Source: Halovulum dunhuangense (GTDB lineage: Bacteria > Pseudomonadota > Alphaproteobacteria > Rhodobacterales > Rhodobacteraceae). Taken from it: 64,000 bases of DNA. The translations under genes were made by a program, and so were the position numbers. Below the pieces are notes generated by a model that made no database searches, was not told where the DNA came from, and saw nothing but the letters and a program-made list of their open reading frames with translations. Below are positions 19,346 through 27,487 of the stretch, in pieces (the stretch's first letter is position 1; each line of letters opens with the position of its first letter). The DNA is taken from assembly GCF_013093415.1 (NCBI RefSeq), contig NZ_JABFBC010000002.1:310001-374000 (forward strand). Reading direction: 5' to 3'.

Positions 19346-19375
19346 TTGTGCAGGCGTCCGGCAGGGCGCTATAAC
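19346..19375 (+). promoter_or_regulatory. Predicted promoter of the aminotransferase gene
   Basis: TTGTGC at 19346-19351 and TATAAC at 19370-19375 are 18 bases apart. Transcription would start near 19382, about 27 bases before the ATG at 19409. The -10 box is close to consensus. Confidence 0.5.
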
Positions 19376-19408
19376 GCGCGCATTTCCCTGCAACCCGGGA
19401 CCCAGCCG

Positions 19409-20647
19409 ATGTCCGAAGAGTTCTACCGCATCAAGCGCCTGCCGCCCTACGTCTTTGCCGAGGTGAACCGCCTGAAGGCAGAGTACCGGGCACAGGGCAT
19501 GGACATCATCGACTTCGGGATGGGCAATCCGGACATGGACACGCCCGCCCATATCGTCGAGAAAATGATCGAGACCGTGCGCCGCCCCCGCACCCACCGC
19601 TATTCCGCGTCCAAGGGCATTCCGGGTCTGCGGCGGGCGCAGGCCGGCTATTACGAGCGGCGCTTCGGGGTCAAACTCGACCCCGCGACAGAGGTCATCG
19701 CGACGCTGGGCTCAAAGGAGGGGCTGGCGAACCTGGCCATGGCGATAACAGCACCCGGCGACGTGATGCTGGTGCCGAACCCGTCCTACCCGATCCACCC
19801 CTACGGCTTCATGATCGCCGGCGGCACGTTGCGGCATATCCAGACGCTGGAGAACGGCGTCTTCAACCCCGAGGCCTACATGCGCGCGCTCGACCGGGCG
19901 GTGGCGCATTCGGTGCCGAAGCCGGTGGCGCTGGTGGTGAGCTTTCCTTCGAACCCGACGGCACAGCTGGCGGATCTGGATTTCTACAAGGAACTCATCC
20001 GCTTTGCCCGCAGGCACGAGGTCTGGGTGCTGTCCGACCTCGCCTATGCCGAGATCTATTTCGACGGCAACCCGCCGCCCTCGGTGTTGCAGGTCGAGGG
20101 CGCGAAGGAAATCGCGGTCGAATTCACCTCGCTGTCCAAGACCTATGCCATGCCCGGCTGGCGGATGGGCTTTGCGGTGGGCAACCACCGGCTGATCGGG
20201 GCGCTGACCCGGATCAAGTCCTATCTCGATTACGGCGCCTTCACCCCCGTGCAGGTCGCGGCTGCCGCCGCGCTGAACGGTCCCGACGACTGCATCGACG
20301 AGATCCGCGACATCTATCGCCGGCGCCGCGACGTGCTGGTGGACAGCATGTCGCGCGCCGGCTGGGACATCCCGCCGCCGCCCGCCACCATGTTCGCCTG
20401 GGCGCCGATCCCGCCCGTGTTCGAAAAGCTGGGCTCGATGGGCTTCTCCAAGATGCTGCTGACCGAGGCAGAGGTCGCGGTCGCCCCCGGCATCGGCTTC
20501 GGCGAATACGGCGAGGGCTATGTCCGCATCGGGCTGGTGGAGAACGAGCAGCGCATCCGCCAGGCCGCGCGCGGGGTGAAACGCGTGCTCTCGAACGCCG
20601 AGGCGTTGCTGTCGAAATACGAGGCCGAGGCGGCCGCGGCCGTCTGA
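19409..20647 (+). CDS. Class I/II aminotransferase (AlaC / LL-DAP aminotransferase-like)
   Basis: This PLP enzyme of 412 residues belongs to the fold-type I aminotransferases. The internal-aldimine lysine lies in SLSKTYAMPGWRMGFAVG. The substrate domain has YSASKGIPGLRRA and FGMGNPDMDTP. AlaC-type glutamate-pyruvate transaminases and LL-diaminopimelate aminotransferases share these features, so substrate is left open. The ATG at 19409 is chosen from the family-like start SEEFYRIKRLPPYVF. It leads a plus-strand cluster with GNAT, RraB-like and hom genes; the aspartate-family neighbour hom fits an amino-acid role. Confidence 0.9.
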   Translation: MSEEFYRIKRLPPYVFAEVNRLKAEYRAQGMDIIDFGMGNPDMDTPAHIVEKMIETVRRPRTHRYSASKGIPGLRRAQAGYYERRFGVKLDPATEVIATLGSKEGLANLAMAITAPGDVMLVPNPSYPIHPYGFMIAGGTLRHIQTLENGVFNPEAYMRALDRAVAHSVPKPVALVVSFPSNPTAQLADLDFYKELIRFARRHEVWVLSDLAYAEIYFDGNPPPSVLQVEGAKEIAVEFTSLSKTYAMPGWRMGFAVGNHRLIGALTRIKSYLDYGAFTPVQVAAAAALNGPDDCIDEIRDIYRRRRDVLVDSMSRAGWDIPPPPATMFAWAPIPPVFEKLGSMGFSKMLLTEAEVAVAPGIGFGEYGEGYVRIGLVENEQRIRQAARGVKRVLSNAEALLSKYEAEAAAAV

Positions 20648-20654
20648 TCCACGG

Positions 20655-21131
20655 ATGCAGGTGGCCCCCGCGCGCGCCGACTTCGCCGAATGGCCGGCGC
20701 TGCTGGACCTTCTGCGCCGGTCCTTCGCCTACATGGAGGGGCGGGTCGATCCGCCCTCCTCGCTGGGCCGGATGGATGCCGAATGCCTGCGCGGACTTGC
20801 GGCCGCGGGTGATCTGGTCCTTTCGCGGGACGGGTCGCAGGTCGTCGGCTGTGCCTTCTGTACACCGAAGCCAACGGCACTCTACATCGGCAAGGTCGCG
20901 ACGGACGCGGCCCATCGCAGGCGCGGCATCGCCCGGGCGCTGATGGCAGCGGCGGACGACATCGCCCGCGGGCGCGGTCTGCCGGCGCTGGAATTGCAGG
21001 TGCGCATCGAATTGCACGAGGTTCAGGCCGCCTATGACGCGATGGGTTTCATGCAGGTGGGAACCGCTTCGCATCCCGGCTATGATCGCCCCACCAGCCT
21101 GATCCTGCGCAGGAGCCTGAGCACGCCATGA
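20655..21131 (+). CDS. GNAT-family N-acetyltransferase
   Basis: The 158-residue protein has the acetyl-CoA motif A signature VATDAAHRRRGIARALMAAA (R-R-R-G-I-A) and ends in the common YDAMGFMQVG segment. It starts seven bases after the aminotransferase stop and its stop overlaps the next ATG by four bases, so it lies inside a translationally coupled unit. The acceptor substrate is unknown. Confidence 0.87.
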   Translation: MQVAPARADFAEWPALLDLLRRSFAYMEGRVDPPSSLGRMDAECLRGLAAAGDLVLSRDGSQVVGCAFCTPKPTALYIGKVATDAAHRRRGIARALMAAADDIARGRGLPALELQVRIELHEVQAAYDAMGFMQVGTASHPGYDRPTSLILRRSLSTP

Positions 21132-21475
21132 CCGAAGAAACGGAGCCCTGGGATTTCGAGCATCAGCAGGCCGAGACCGTCCTGACCCTGCGGGAGCTTC
21201 TGGCAGAGACGGACCTGACCGAGGGCATGGAGATCACGCTCGACCTGCAATTCCAGCCCGGTCCAGAGGCGGACGCCGAAGGCTTCCTGCGCAAGCTGAA
21301 GATGTTCGGCTACCGGGCGGAACAGGTCGAGGACGCCGACGCGCCCTTCGTCGAGGCGCAGGTCGACGGCGTGCGGCTGAGCGCCGACGATATCTGGCGC
21401 CACGAGGAACGGACGACCCGATTGGCGCTGATCCACGGCTACACGGCTGACGGGTGGGGCTTTCTGGAGCCCTGA
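21128..21475 (+). CDS. RraB-like protein (possible RNase E regulator)
   Basis: The 115-residue acidic protein resembles the RraB family, which binds RNase E and alters RNA decay. Visible features are the beta-alpha-beta pattern EITLDLQFQPGPEADAEGFL then LKMFGYRAEQVED, and the C-terminal GYTADGWGF, which recalls the DGWGT end of E. coli RraB. Assignment is from pattern memory and should be treated as moderate. The gene overlaps the upstream GNAT by four bases. A hairpin follows its stop (21476-21499). Confidence 0.55.
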   Translation: MTEETEPWDFEHQQAETVLTLRELLAETDLTEGMEITLDLQFQPGPEADAEGFLRKLKMFGYRAEQVEDADAPFVEAQVDGVRLSADDIWRHEERTTRLALIHGYTADGWGFLEP

Positions 21476-21499
21476 GGCAAGGCGCGCGCGCCCCTTGCC
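21476..21499. terminator. Hairpin after the RraB-like gene
   Basis: Arms GGCAAGG (21476-21482) and CCTTGCC (21493-21499) enclose a GC-rich middle and begin directly at the stop codon. There is no U-run, so this is a weak terminator candidate or an RNA-protecting stem separating the aminotransferase unit from hom. Confidence 0.35.
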
Positions 21500-21562
21500 C
21501 ATCGCCGCGCGATTGACGTAAGGGTTCGCGCGACGCAGACCTCACCCGAAAGGCTCCCCTCC

Positions 21563-22849
21563 ATGACCCAACCGCTTCGCATCGCGCTCGCCGGCCTTGG
21601 CACCGTCGGGGCGGGGATGGTGACCATCCTCCAGACGCATGCGGAGCTGATCACCGCGCGGGCCGGGCGCGAGATCCGGCTGGTGGCGGTATCGGCCCGA
21701 TCGCGCACCAAGGATCGCGGTGTCGACCTGTCGGGTTTCGACTGGGAGGACGACCCGGTTGCGCTGGCGCGTCGCGACGACGTGGACCTGCTGGTCGAAG
21801 TGATGGGCGGCGAGGACGGGACCGCGCGCGTCGCGACCGAAACCGCGCTGGCCGCCGGCAAGCATGTCGTGACCGCGAACAAGGCGATGATGGCGCGCCA
21901 CGGCACGCGGCTTGCAGCCCTTGCCGAGGAAAAGGGTGTCTCGCTGCGCTACGAGGCGGCCGTCGCGGGCGGCATCCCGATCGTGAAGGCGCTGACCGAG
22001 GGCATGGCCGCAAACGGCATGACCCGGGTGCTGGGTGTGATGAACGGCACCTGCAACTACATCCTGACAGAGATGGAACGCACCGGCGGCGCCTATGCCG
22101 ATATCCTTGCCGATGCGCAGCGGCTTGGCTATGCCGAGGCGGATCCCACCTTCGACGTGGGCGGGTTCGACGCAGCCCAGAAGCTTGCGCTGCTGAGCGC
22201 CACCGCCTTCGGCACGGAAGTGGACTACGACGCCATCCAGATCGAGGGGATCGAGCGGGTGACGCTGACCGACATCCGCCACGCGCGCGAGATGGGCTAC
22301 GCGATCAAGCTTCTGGGTGTGGCGGCCCTCACGCCGGATGGGGTCGAGCAGCGGATGCAGCCCTGCCTCGTGCCAGACCATTCGCCGCTGGGCCAACTCG
22401 AGGGGGTCACGAACATGGTCGTGCTCGAGGGCGATTTCATCGGCCGCACCGTCTATCAGGGCCCCGGAGCGGGCGCCGGGCCCACCGCCTCGGCCGTGAT
22501 GGCGGACGTGATCGACATCGCGCGGGGCGCAAAGGTTCCATCTTTCGGCGTGCCGGCCCGGATGCTTTCCGCGCCGCAGCGCTCGGGCCTGGCGGCGCCG
22601 GCGCCCTATTACCTGCGGCTCGGCCTGGCCGACCGGCCCGGTACGCTGGCGCGCGTCGCCGACGCGCTTGGCCGCGCCGGCATCTCGATCGACCGGATGC
22701 GCCAGATCCAGCACGAGACGGACGAGGCGCCGGTCCTGATCGTGACCCATGCCTGCGCACGGGCCGATCTGGACCGGGCGCTGGCCGACATAATGACCAT
22801 GGACGTCACCACCGCCGAACCGGTCGCCTACCGGATCGAACCCGTCTGA
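21563..22849 (+). CDS. hom: Homoserine dehydrogenase
   Basis: This enzyme reduces aspartate semialdehyde to homoserine on the route to threonine and methionine. It is 428 residues: an N-terminal Rossmann domain with GLGTVGAGM, the dehydrogenase catalytic region with GVMNGTCNYILTEM, and a C-terminal ACT domain (YYLRLGLADRPGTLARVADAL, about residues 350-425) that usually binds threonine for feedback control. The spacer from the preceding gene is 87 bases. glpX and recJ follow on the same strand, an order I recall as common in Rhodobacteraceae. Confidence 0.96.
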   Translation: MTQPLRIALAGLGTVGAGMVTILQTHAELITARAGREIRLVAVSARSRTKDRGVDLSGFDWEDDPVALARRDDVDLLVEVMGGEDGTARVATETALAAGKHVVTANKAMMARHGTRLAALAEEKGVSLRYEAAVAGGIPIVKALTEGMAANGMTRVLGVMNGTCNYILTEMERTGGAYADILADAQRLGYAEADPTFDVGGFDAAQKLALLSATAFGTEVDYDAIQIEGIERVTLTDIRHAREMGYAIKLLGVAALTPDGVEQRMQPCLVPDHSPLGQLEGVTNMVVLEGDFIGRTVYQGPGAGAGPTASAVMADVIDIARGAKVPSFGVPARMLSAPQRSGLAAPAPYYLRLGLADRPGTLARVADALGRAGISIDRMRQIQHETDEAPVLIVTHACARADLDRALADIMTMDVTTAEPVAYRIEPV

Positions 22850-22939
22850 GCATGCGCACTTTGCACCGCGGCTGCCTCTGCTAGTGTGTGGCCCGAACCT
22901 CGAACCCGTCGTGATCGACTACCGGAAGGACTGACAGAG

Positions 22940-23914
22940 ATGCACCCGATGCCCGATACCGAGCTCTTCTCTGACCGCATGCTGTCGCTGGGCCTGGCCC
23001 GCGTGTCCGAAGCGGCGGCCATCGCCGCGGCGAAACTGATCGGCTCTGGCGACGAGAAGGCGGCCGACCAGGCGGCGGTGGATGCGATGCGCCGCCAGCT
23101 GAACATGCTCGACATCAAGGGCGTCGTCGTGATCGGCGAGGGCGAGCGCGACGAGGCGCCGATGCTCTACATCGGCGAGGAGGTCGGCACCGGCAACGGC
23201 CCCGGCGTGGACATCGCCCTCGATCCGCTGGAGGGCACGACGCTCACCGCCAAGGACATGCCGAACGCGCTGGCGGTGATCGCGATGGGGCCCCGCGGCT
23301 CCATGCTGCACGCGCCCGATGTCTACATGGACAAGCTCGCGATCGGGCCGGGCTATCCCGAAGGGCTGGTCAGCATCGACATGACCCCGACCGAGCGGAT
23401 CGAGACGCTGGCCAGGCATCGCGGCTGCAACCCGTCCGACATCATGGTCTGCGTGCTGGAACGCCCCCGCCACCAGGAGATGATCGCCGAGATCCGCGCG
23501 ACCGGCGCACGCATCCGCCTGATCACCGACGGGGACGTGGCGGGCGTGATCCACACCGCCGAGTCGAACAAGACCGGCATCCACATGTACATGGGTTCCG
23601 GCGGCGCCCCCGAGGGCGTGCTGGCGGCGGCCGCGATGAAATGCATGGGCGGCCAGATCCAGGGCCGGCTTCTGTTCCGCAACGACGACGAGCGTGGCCG
23701 CGCGCGCAAGGCCGGGATCACCGACCTCGACCGCATCTACACCCGCGACGACATGGTGACGCGCGACGTGATCTTCGCGGCGACCGGGGTCACAAACGGA
23801 TCGCTGGTATCGGGCGCCCGGCGCGACGGCGACTACCTGGAAACCGAGACGATCCTGATGCGGTCCAAGACGGGATCGGTGCGCCGCCTGTTCTATCGCC
23901 AGAACAACATCTGA
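22940..23914 (+). CDS. glpX: Class II fructose-1,6-bisphosphatase
   Basis: This enzyme dephosphorylates fructose-1,6-bisphosphate in gluconeogenesis, and in autotrophs also the Calvin cycle bisphosphates. The 324-residue GlpX-type protein shows the metal-binding DPLEGTTLTA, the KGVVVIGEGERDEAPML region, and GGAPEGVLAAAAMKCMGG. I chose the ATG at 22940, nine bases after GGAAGGA; a longer frame is unsupported. It is 90 bases after hom and four bases before the next small gene, so a transcript with recJ is likely. Confidence 0.95.
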   Translation: MHPMPDTELFSDRMLSLGLARVSEAAAIAAAKLIGSGDEKAADQAAVDAMRRQLNMLDIKGVVVIGEGERDEAPMLYIGEEVGTGNGPGVDIALDPLEGTTLTAKDMPNALAVIAMGPRGSMLHAPDVYMDKLAIGPGYPEGLVSIDMTPTERIETLARHRGCNPSDIMVCVLERPRHQEMIAEIRATGARIRLITDGDVAGVIHTAESNKTGIHMYMGSGGAPEGVLAAAAMKCMGGQIQGRLLFRNDDERGRARKAGITDLDRIYTRDDMVTRDVIFAATGVTNGSLVSGARRDGDYLETETILMRSKTGSVRRLFYRQNNI

Positions 23915-23918
23915 TCCG

Positions 23919-24152
23919 GTGACGCGGAAGGTCGGCTTCGACGAGGACGAGACCGGAAAGGCCAGGGCCGGGAAAGGCCCGGGCCTTCAGCTACTGCTTG
24001 TGGCGCTTGGCTGCCTGCTGGCCGGAGGCGGCGTCTGGACGCTCATGTCGGGGCGTATCCTGGCCGCCGTGGCGCTCATCGTGGCGGGCGTCGCGATCTT
24101 CACCACCGGCGCCTCGGCGTTGATCCGCAGGGCCGCGGGGCTGAAGCGGTGA
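23919..24152 (+). CDS. Small membrane protein upstream of recJ
   Basis: The 77-residue protein starts with GTG four bases after the glpX stop and overlaps the GTG of recJ by four bases. After a charged N-terminus it has two hydrophobic segments (LQLLLVALGCLLAGGGVWTLM and ILAAVALIVAGVAIFTTGASAL), so it is probably a two-span inner-membrane protein. I do not recognise a family. The tight coupling on both sides argues that it is a real gene. Confidence 0.65.
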   Translation: MTRKVGFDEDETGKARAGKGPGLQLLLVALGCLLAGGGVWTLMSGRILAAVALIVAGVAIFTTGASALIRRAAGLKR

Positions 24153-25900
24153 ACGGCGCGTTTCTCGGGGTGGAACAGTCCCTGACCGGCCGGCGCTGGG
24201 TCGGCCCCGCGCCCGAGGATCTGCGCCGGGCGCAGGCGCTGTCGCAGGCCACGGGGCTGCCGGACCCGGTCGCGCTGATCCTTGCGCGCAACGGCATAGC
24301 GCCCGAGGCGGCAGAGGCGTATCTCGACCCCAAGCTGCGCGACCTGATGCCCGATCCCTCGGGCTTTCGCGACATGGACCGGGCGACGGAGCTGCTGCTC
24401 GATCATCTGGCGCGCGGCAGCCGCATCGCGATCTTTGCCGATTACGACGTGGACGGGGCCTGTTCGGCGGCCGTGCTGTCGGACTGGCTTGCAAGCCTGG
24501 GGCGGCGGCCCACGATCTATGTGCCCGACCGCATCGACGAAGGCTACGGCCCGAATGTCCCCGCGATGGAGATGCTGGCGCGCGACCACCCCCTGATCGT
24601 CTGCGTGGATTGCGGCACGCTGAGCCACGAACCGATCGCCGCTGCCCGCGCCGCGGGCGCCGAGGTGATCGTGCTCGACCACCACATGGGCGGCGAGACC
24701 CTGCCCCCCGCGGGTGCCGTCGTGAACCCCAATCGGCAGGACGAAACCTCCGAGCATGGCTATCTGTGCGCCGCCGGAGTCGTGTTCCTGTTTCTCGTGT
24801 CGCTCAACCGGGCGCTCAGGGCGCAGGGCAAGCCGCAGCCGGACCTGATCCGGCTGCTGGACCTGGTGGCGCTGGCGACCGTGGCCGATGTCGCGCCGCT
24901 GCTGGGGCTGAACCGGGCGCTGGTGCGCCAGGGGCTGAAGGTCATGGCCCGGCGCGAGCGGCCAGGGCTGGTGGCCCTGTCGGATGTGGCGCGGCTGCGC
25001 GCGGCCCCCGCGCCCTATCACCTTGGCTTTCTGCTGGGGCCGCGGATCAATGCCGGCGGCCGCGTCGGCCGCGCCGATCTGGGCGCGCGGCTTCTGACCA
25101 CGGCAGACGTGGCAGAGGCGGCGGCGCTGGCAGCCGATCTTGACCGGCTGAACGAGGAACGCCGCGCCATCGAGGCTGACGTGCTGGCCGAAGCCATGGC
25201 GCAGGCCGAGGCGCGCGGCGCGGACGGGCCGCTGGTCTGGGCCGCGGGTGCGGGCTGGCATGCCGGCGTTGTCGGCATCGTCGCGGCGCGTCTGAAGGAA
25301 GCCTTCGGTCGCCCCGCCGTCGTGATCGGCGTGGACGGTGCCGAAGGCAAGGGATCGGGGCGGTCCGTTTCCGGCGTGGATCTGGGGGCTGCGATCGCGA
25401 CCTGCGCCCATGAGGGGCTGCTGCTGAAGGGCGGCGGCCACCGGATGGCCGCGGGCCTGACCGTGGCGAGCGCCATGATCGAGCCGGCGATGGAGCGCCT
25501 TGCGGCGCTGTTGCAGCGGCAGGGCGCGGGAAGCATGGGCAGGGGCGATCTGGCGGTGGACGGGCTTCTTTCTGCCGGCGGCGCCACGCCGGAACTGGTG
25601 GAAACGCTGGAAACGGCGGGCCCCTTCGGCGCCTCGGCGCCACAGCCGCGATTCGCCTTTGCTTCGATGCGGGTCGCCCATGTGCGCCGCTTCGGCGACA
25701 CGCATCTCGGCCTGACGCTGAGCGACGGCGCTTCCCGGCTTTCGGCCGTGGCGTTCCGGGCCGTGGACGGGCCGCTGGGCGCGGTTCTGGAACAGGGTTC
25801 GGGCGGTGCGATCCATGTCGCGGGACGGCTGGAAATCGACGATTGGGGCGGCCGCCGCAGCGCGCGGCTACGCATCGAGGACGCTGCCCCCGCGGCATGA
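24149..25900 (+). CDS. recJ: Single-stranded-DNA-specific exonuclease RecJ
   Basis: RecJ degrades single-stranded DNA 5' to 3' in recombination and mismatch repair. The 583-residue protein has the DHH-family motifs FADYDVDGACSAAV, CVDCGTLS and VLDHHMGGE, the DHHA1 domain with LLKGGGHRMAAGLTV, and a C-terminal OB-like region. The start is a GTG at 24149, overlapping the preceding stop. The gene ends 77 bases before tRNA-Glu. Confidence 0.94.
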   Translation: MNGAFLGVEQSLTGRRWVGPAPEDLRRAQALSQATGLPDPVALILARNGIAPEAAEAYLDPKLRDLMPDPSGFRDMDRATELLLDHLARGSRIAIFADYDVDGACSAAVLSDWLASLGRRPTIYVPDRIDEGYGPNVPAMEMLARDHPLIVCVDCGTLSHEPIAAARAAGAEVIVLDHHMGGETLPPAGAVVNPNRQDETSEHGYLCAAGVVFLFLVSLNRALRAQGKPQPDLIRLLDLVALATVADVAPLLGLNRALVRQGLKVMARRERPGLVALSDVARLRAAPAPYHLGFLLGPRINAGGRVGRADLGARLLTTADVAEAAALAADLDRLNEERRAIEADVLAEAMAQAEARGADGPLVWAAGAGWHAGVVGIVAARLKEAFGRPAVVIGVDGAEGKGSGRSVSGVDLGAAIATCAHEGLLLKGGGHRMAAGLTVASAMIEPAMERLAALLQRQGAGSMGRGDLAVDGLLSAGGATPELVETLETAGPFGASAPQPRFAFASMRVAHVRRFGDTHLGLTLSDGASRLSAVAFRAVDGPLGAVLEQGSGGAIHVAGRLEIDDWGGRRSARLRIEDAAPAA

Positions 25901-25931
25901 AATTTTCGTCCCGGAGGGATGCAAAAAGTCC

Positions 25932-25960
25932 TTGAACCCCCCCGGCGAAACCAGTAGCTA
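25932..25960 (+). promoter_or_regulatory. Promoter of the tRNA-Glu gene
   Basis: TTGAAC at 25932-25937 and TAGCTA at 25955-25960 are separated by exactly 17 bases. Transcription would begin near 25967, about eleven bases before the mature tRNA at 25978, leaving a short 5' leader. Confidence 0.6.
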
Positions 25961-25977
25961 CACGTCCACGGAAGTTA

Positions 25978-26053
25978 GCGCCCATCGTCTAGCGGTCTAG
26001 GACGTCGCCCTTTCACGGCGAAAACACGGGTTCGAGTCCCGTTGGGCGTGCCA
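25978..26053 (+). tRNA. tRNA-Glu (anticodon UUC)
   Basis: A full cloverleaf of 76 bases: acceptor stem GCGCCCA/TGGGCGT (first pair G-U), D arm GTCTAGCGGTCTAGGAC, anticodon stem TCGCC/GGCGA with loop CTTTCAC, so the anticodon TTC lies at 26012-26014, T arm ACGGG-TTCGAGT-CCCGT, and encoded CCA at 26051-26053. It follows recJ and has its own promoter. No integrase or repeated tRNA end is seen nearby. Confidence 0.97.
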
Positions 26054-26315
26054 CTTCCCTGACCTGAATGCCGTGGCATTTGGTCGATGAATTTCAGAGA
26101 AAATCAGTCCTGGATCGCTGTAAGCCAGCCGCTTGCAGCGCGATGGCGCGCGCCGTCAGCGCAACCGCCCTGCCCTTGCCGCAGGTCGTGATCCGGCATG
26201 TCGCTGCCGATCACATGCCGGCGCGGCAGGGGACGTCCGCGCGGGGATCGCAGCCGCTGCACCAACTGCTCGGCCATATGCCGGGCCGCCCGCCGGCCGC
26301 AGAGGGCGCATCGCC
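26054..26315. other. Spacer after tRNA-Glu with no supported gene
   Basis: This 262-base stretch separates the tRNA from a minus-strand gene. Frames crossing it run into the neighbouring gene in the wrong direction and lack ribosome-binding sites. I see no integrase remnant, direct repeat of the tRNA 3' end or clear terminator. Confidence 0.5.
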
Positions 26316-27077
26316 TCAGGCGACCGCGGTGGTCCGGCTCTCGACACCGGGTCTTGCGGCGTCACCTGCCACAGCGGACAGCCAGGCGCGGTCGATCTCT
26401 GCCAGCGCAGCGGCGTCAAGGCTGTCCTCGACCTCCCAGTAGCGGCCGGACGGCACGAGATAGCCCAACGCCGCCTCGTGCGCGCGGGCGCGACGGACGG
26501 CGGCAGGATCGATGGCCGGCAGGTCCGGCACCCCGGAGCCAAGCGCGTCGGCGCTGCTGCGGGGCAGGACCAGACGGCTTTTCGGCGCGGTGGAAAGATT
26601 CACCATCGCGCAGCCCTGCTCGGCCGCATGGATCATCAGCCGCGCCGATTTCGCCTCGAGACTTTGCAGCGTCACGTCGGGGCGCAGCGGATCCGCGGTT
26701 CCGTTGCCGTAGAAATGTGTCCTTGGCCCCGAGCGATAGACCATGTCACACCCGAGATAGGCGATCACCTTCGGCCTCAGGGCGGCCAGCGCCCAGTATC
26801 CGGCGGTGAACGCCATGGTTCCGCCCGCATAGACGAACCCGCCCAGCGCGTTCTGCGCCGGCACATATTCGTCGGCGCCCACGATGCGCTGGTGCGGGGC
26901 CGGATCCTGCGGCCGCCGCTCGGGCGGGAAGTCCTCGGGATGGATCAGGATGTCCCAGTCGTCCCGCACCGCCCAGGCATTGTTGATGGCAAGGATCTTG
27001 TCGAAGGGCGCACGCGCCCAGTCGCGGCAGCGCGTGACATCCGGTCCGCTGCCAAGGATAAGGACGATATCGGTCAT
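26316..27077 (-). CDS. Unassigned protein, possibly glycosyltransferase- or DUF115-like
   Basis: The 253-residue soluble protein begins with a Rossmann-like strand-loop (IVLILGSGPDVTRCRDW) and continues KILAINNAWAVRDDWDILIHPEDFP, a pattern I associate with DUF115 or sialyltransferase-like proteins that modify surface structures. VIAYLGCDMVYRSGPRTHFYG resembles a nucleotide-sugar-binding region. These resemblances are weak, so I give no function. It is isolated from its neighbours by about 100 bases on one side and a tRNA on the other. Confidence 0.5.
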   Translation of the reverse strand: MTDIVLILGSGPDVTRCRDWARAPFDKILAINNAWAVRDDWDILIHPEDFPPERRPQDPAPHQRIVGADEYVPAQNALGGFVYAGGTMAFTAGYWALAALRPKVIAYLGCDMVYRSGPRTHFYGNGTADPLRPDVTLQSLEAKSARLMIHAAEQGCAMVNLSTAPKSRLVLPRSSADALGSGVPDLPAIDPAAVRRARAHEAALGYLVPSGRYWEVEDSLDAAALAEIDRAWLSAVAGDAARPGVESRTTAVA

Positions 27078-27182
27078 CGGTCATTCCGTTGAAGGCAACC
27101 GCGACGCGGTCCGTTGCAGAGGATCTAGCCCCGTTGGCGCGCCTTGCCACCCGCTTTTTCGCGGATCACCGGGACGCCGGCG

Positions 27183-27485
27183 TCATCCGTTCAGATCGGC
27201 CGGTGCAAGCGAGGGGATCCGCTCGGGACAGGGGATCAACAGTTCTACCCCGACTTCGATCGTGGCGGGGTCGGGGCCGATTGTCCGGGCATTGGCGGCA
27301 TAGAGCATCTGGTAGGCCTGGCTTTCGCCCAGAAGCCGCGCGGCGATCAGGCTGAGCGTGTCGCCCCGCCGCACCGTGTATGCCTCTTCGCAGACCAGCG
27401 CTGGCGCCTGTTCCTGCGCGATGGCGGCACCGGCCGGCACCAGCGCCGCCAGCAGGATCGTCGCAGAGAGAAACGCCTTCGTCAT
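27183..27485 (-). CDS. Small secreted LysM-domain protein
   Basis: The 100-residue protein has a signal peptide ending at AIAQ and a single LysM peptidoglycan-binding motif (YTVRRGDTLSLIAARLLG, ending in VGVELLIPCP). It could be a periplasmic cell-wall-binding protein. The ATG at 27485 is chosen because GAGGG lies six bases upstream. It starts three bases after the stop of the larger envelope protein gene upstream, so the two are an operon and probably act together at the cell wall. Confidence 0.8.
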   Translation of the reverse strand: MTKAFLSATILLAALVPAGAAIAQEQAPALVCEEAYTVRRGDTLSLIAARLLGESQAYQMLYAANARTIGPDPATIEVGVELLIPCPERIPSLAPADLNG

Positions 27486-27487
27486 GT

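Noticed and set aside
22861-22887. Promoter TTGCAC-TAGTGT before glpX
   Set aside because: The 15-base spacing is poor, and readthrough from hom is sufficient to explain expression.
26054-26315. Possible integration remnant after tRNA-Glu
   Set aside because: No integrase, no repeated tRNA 3' end and no composition shift were seen.
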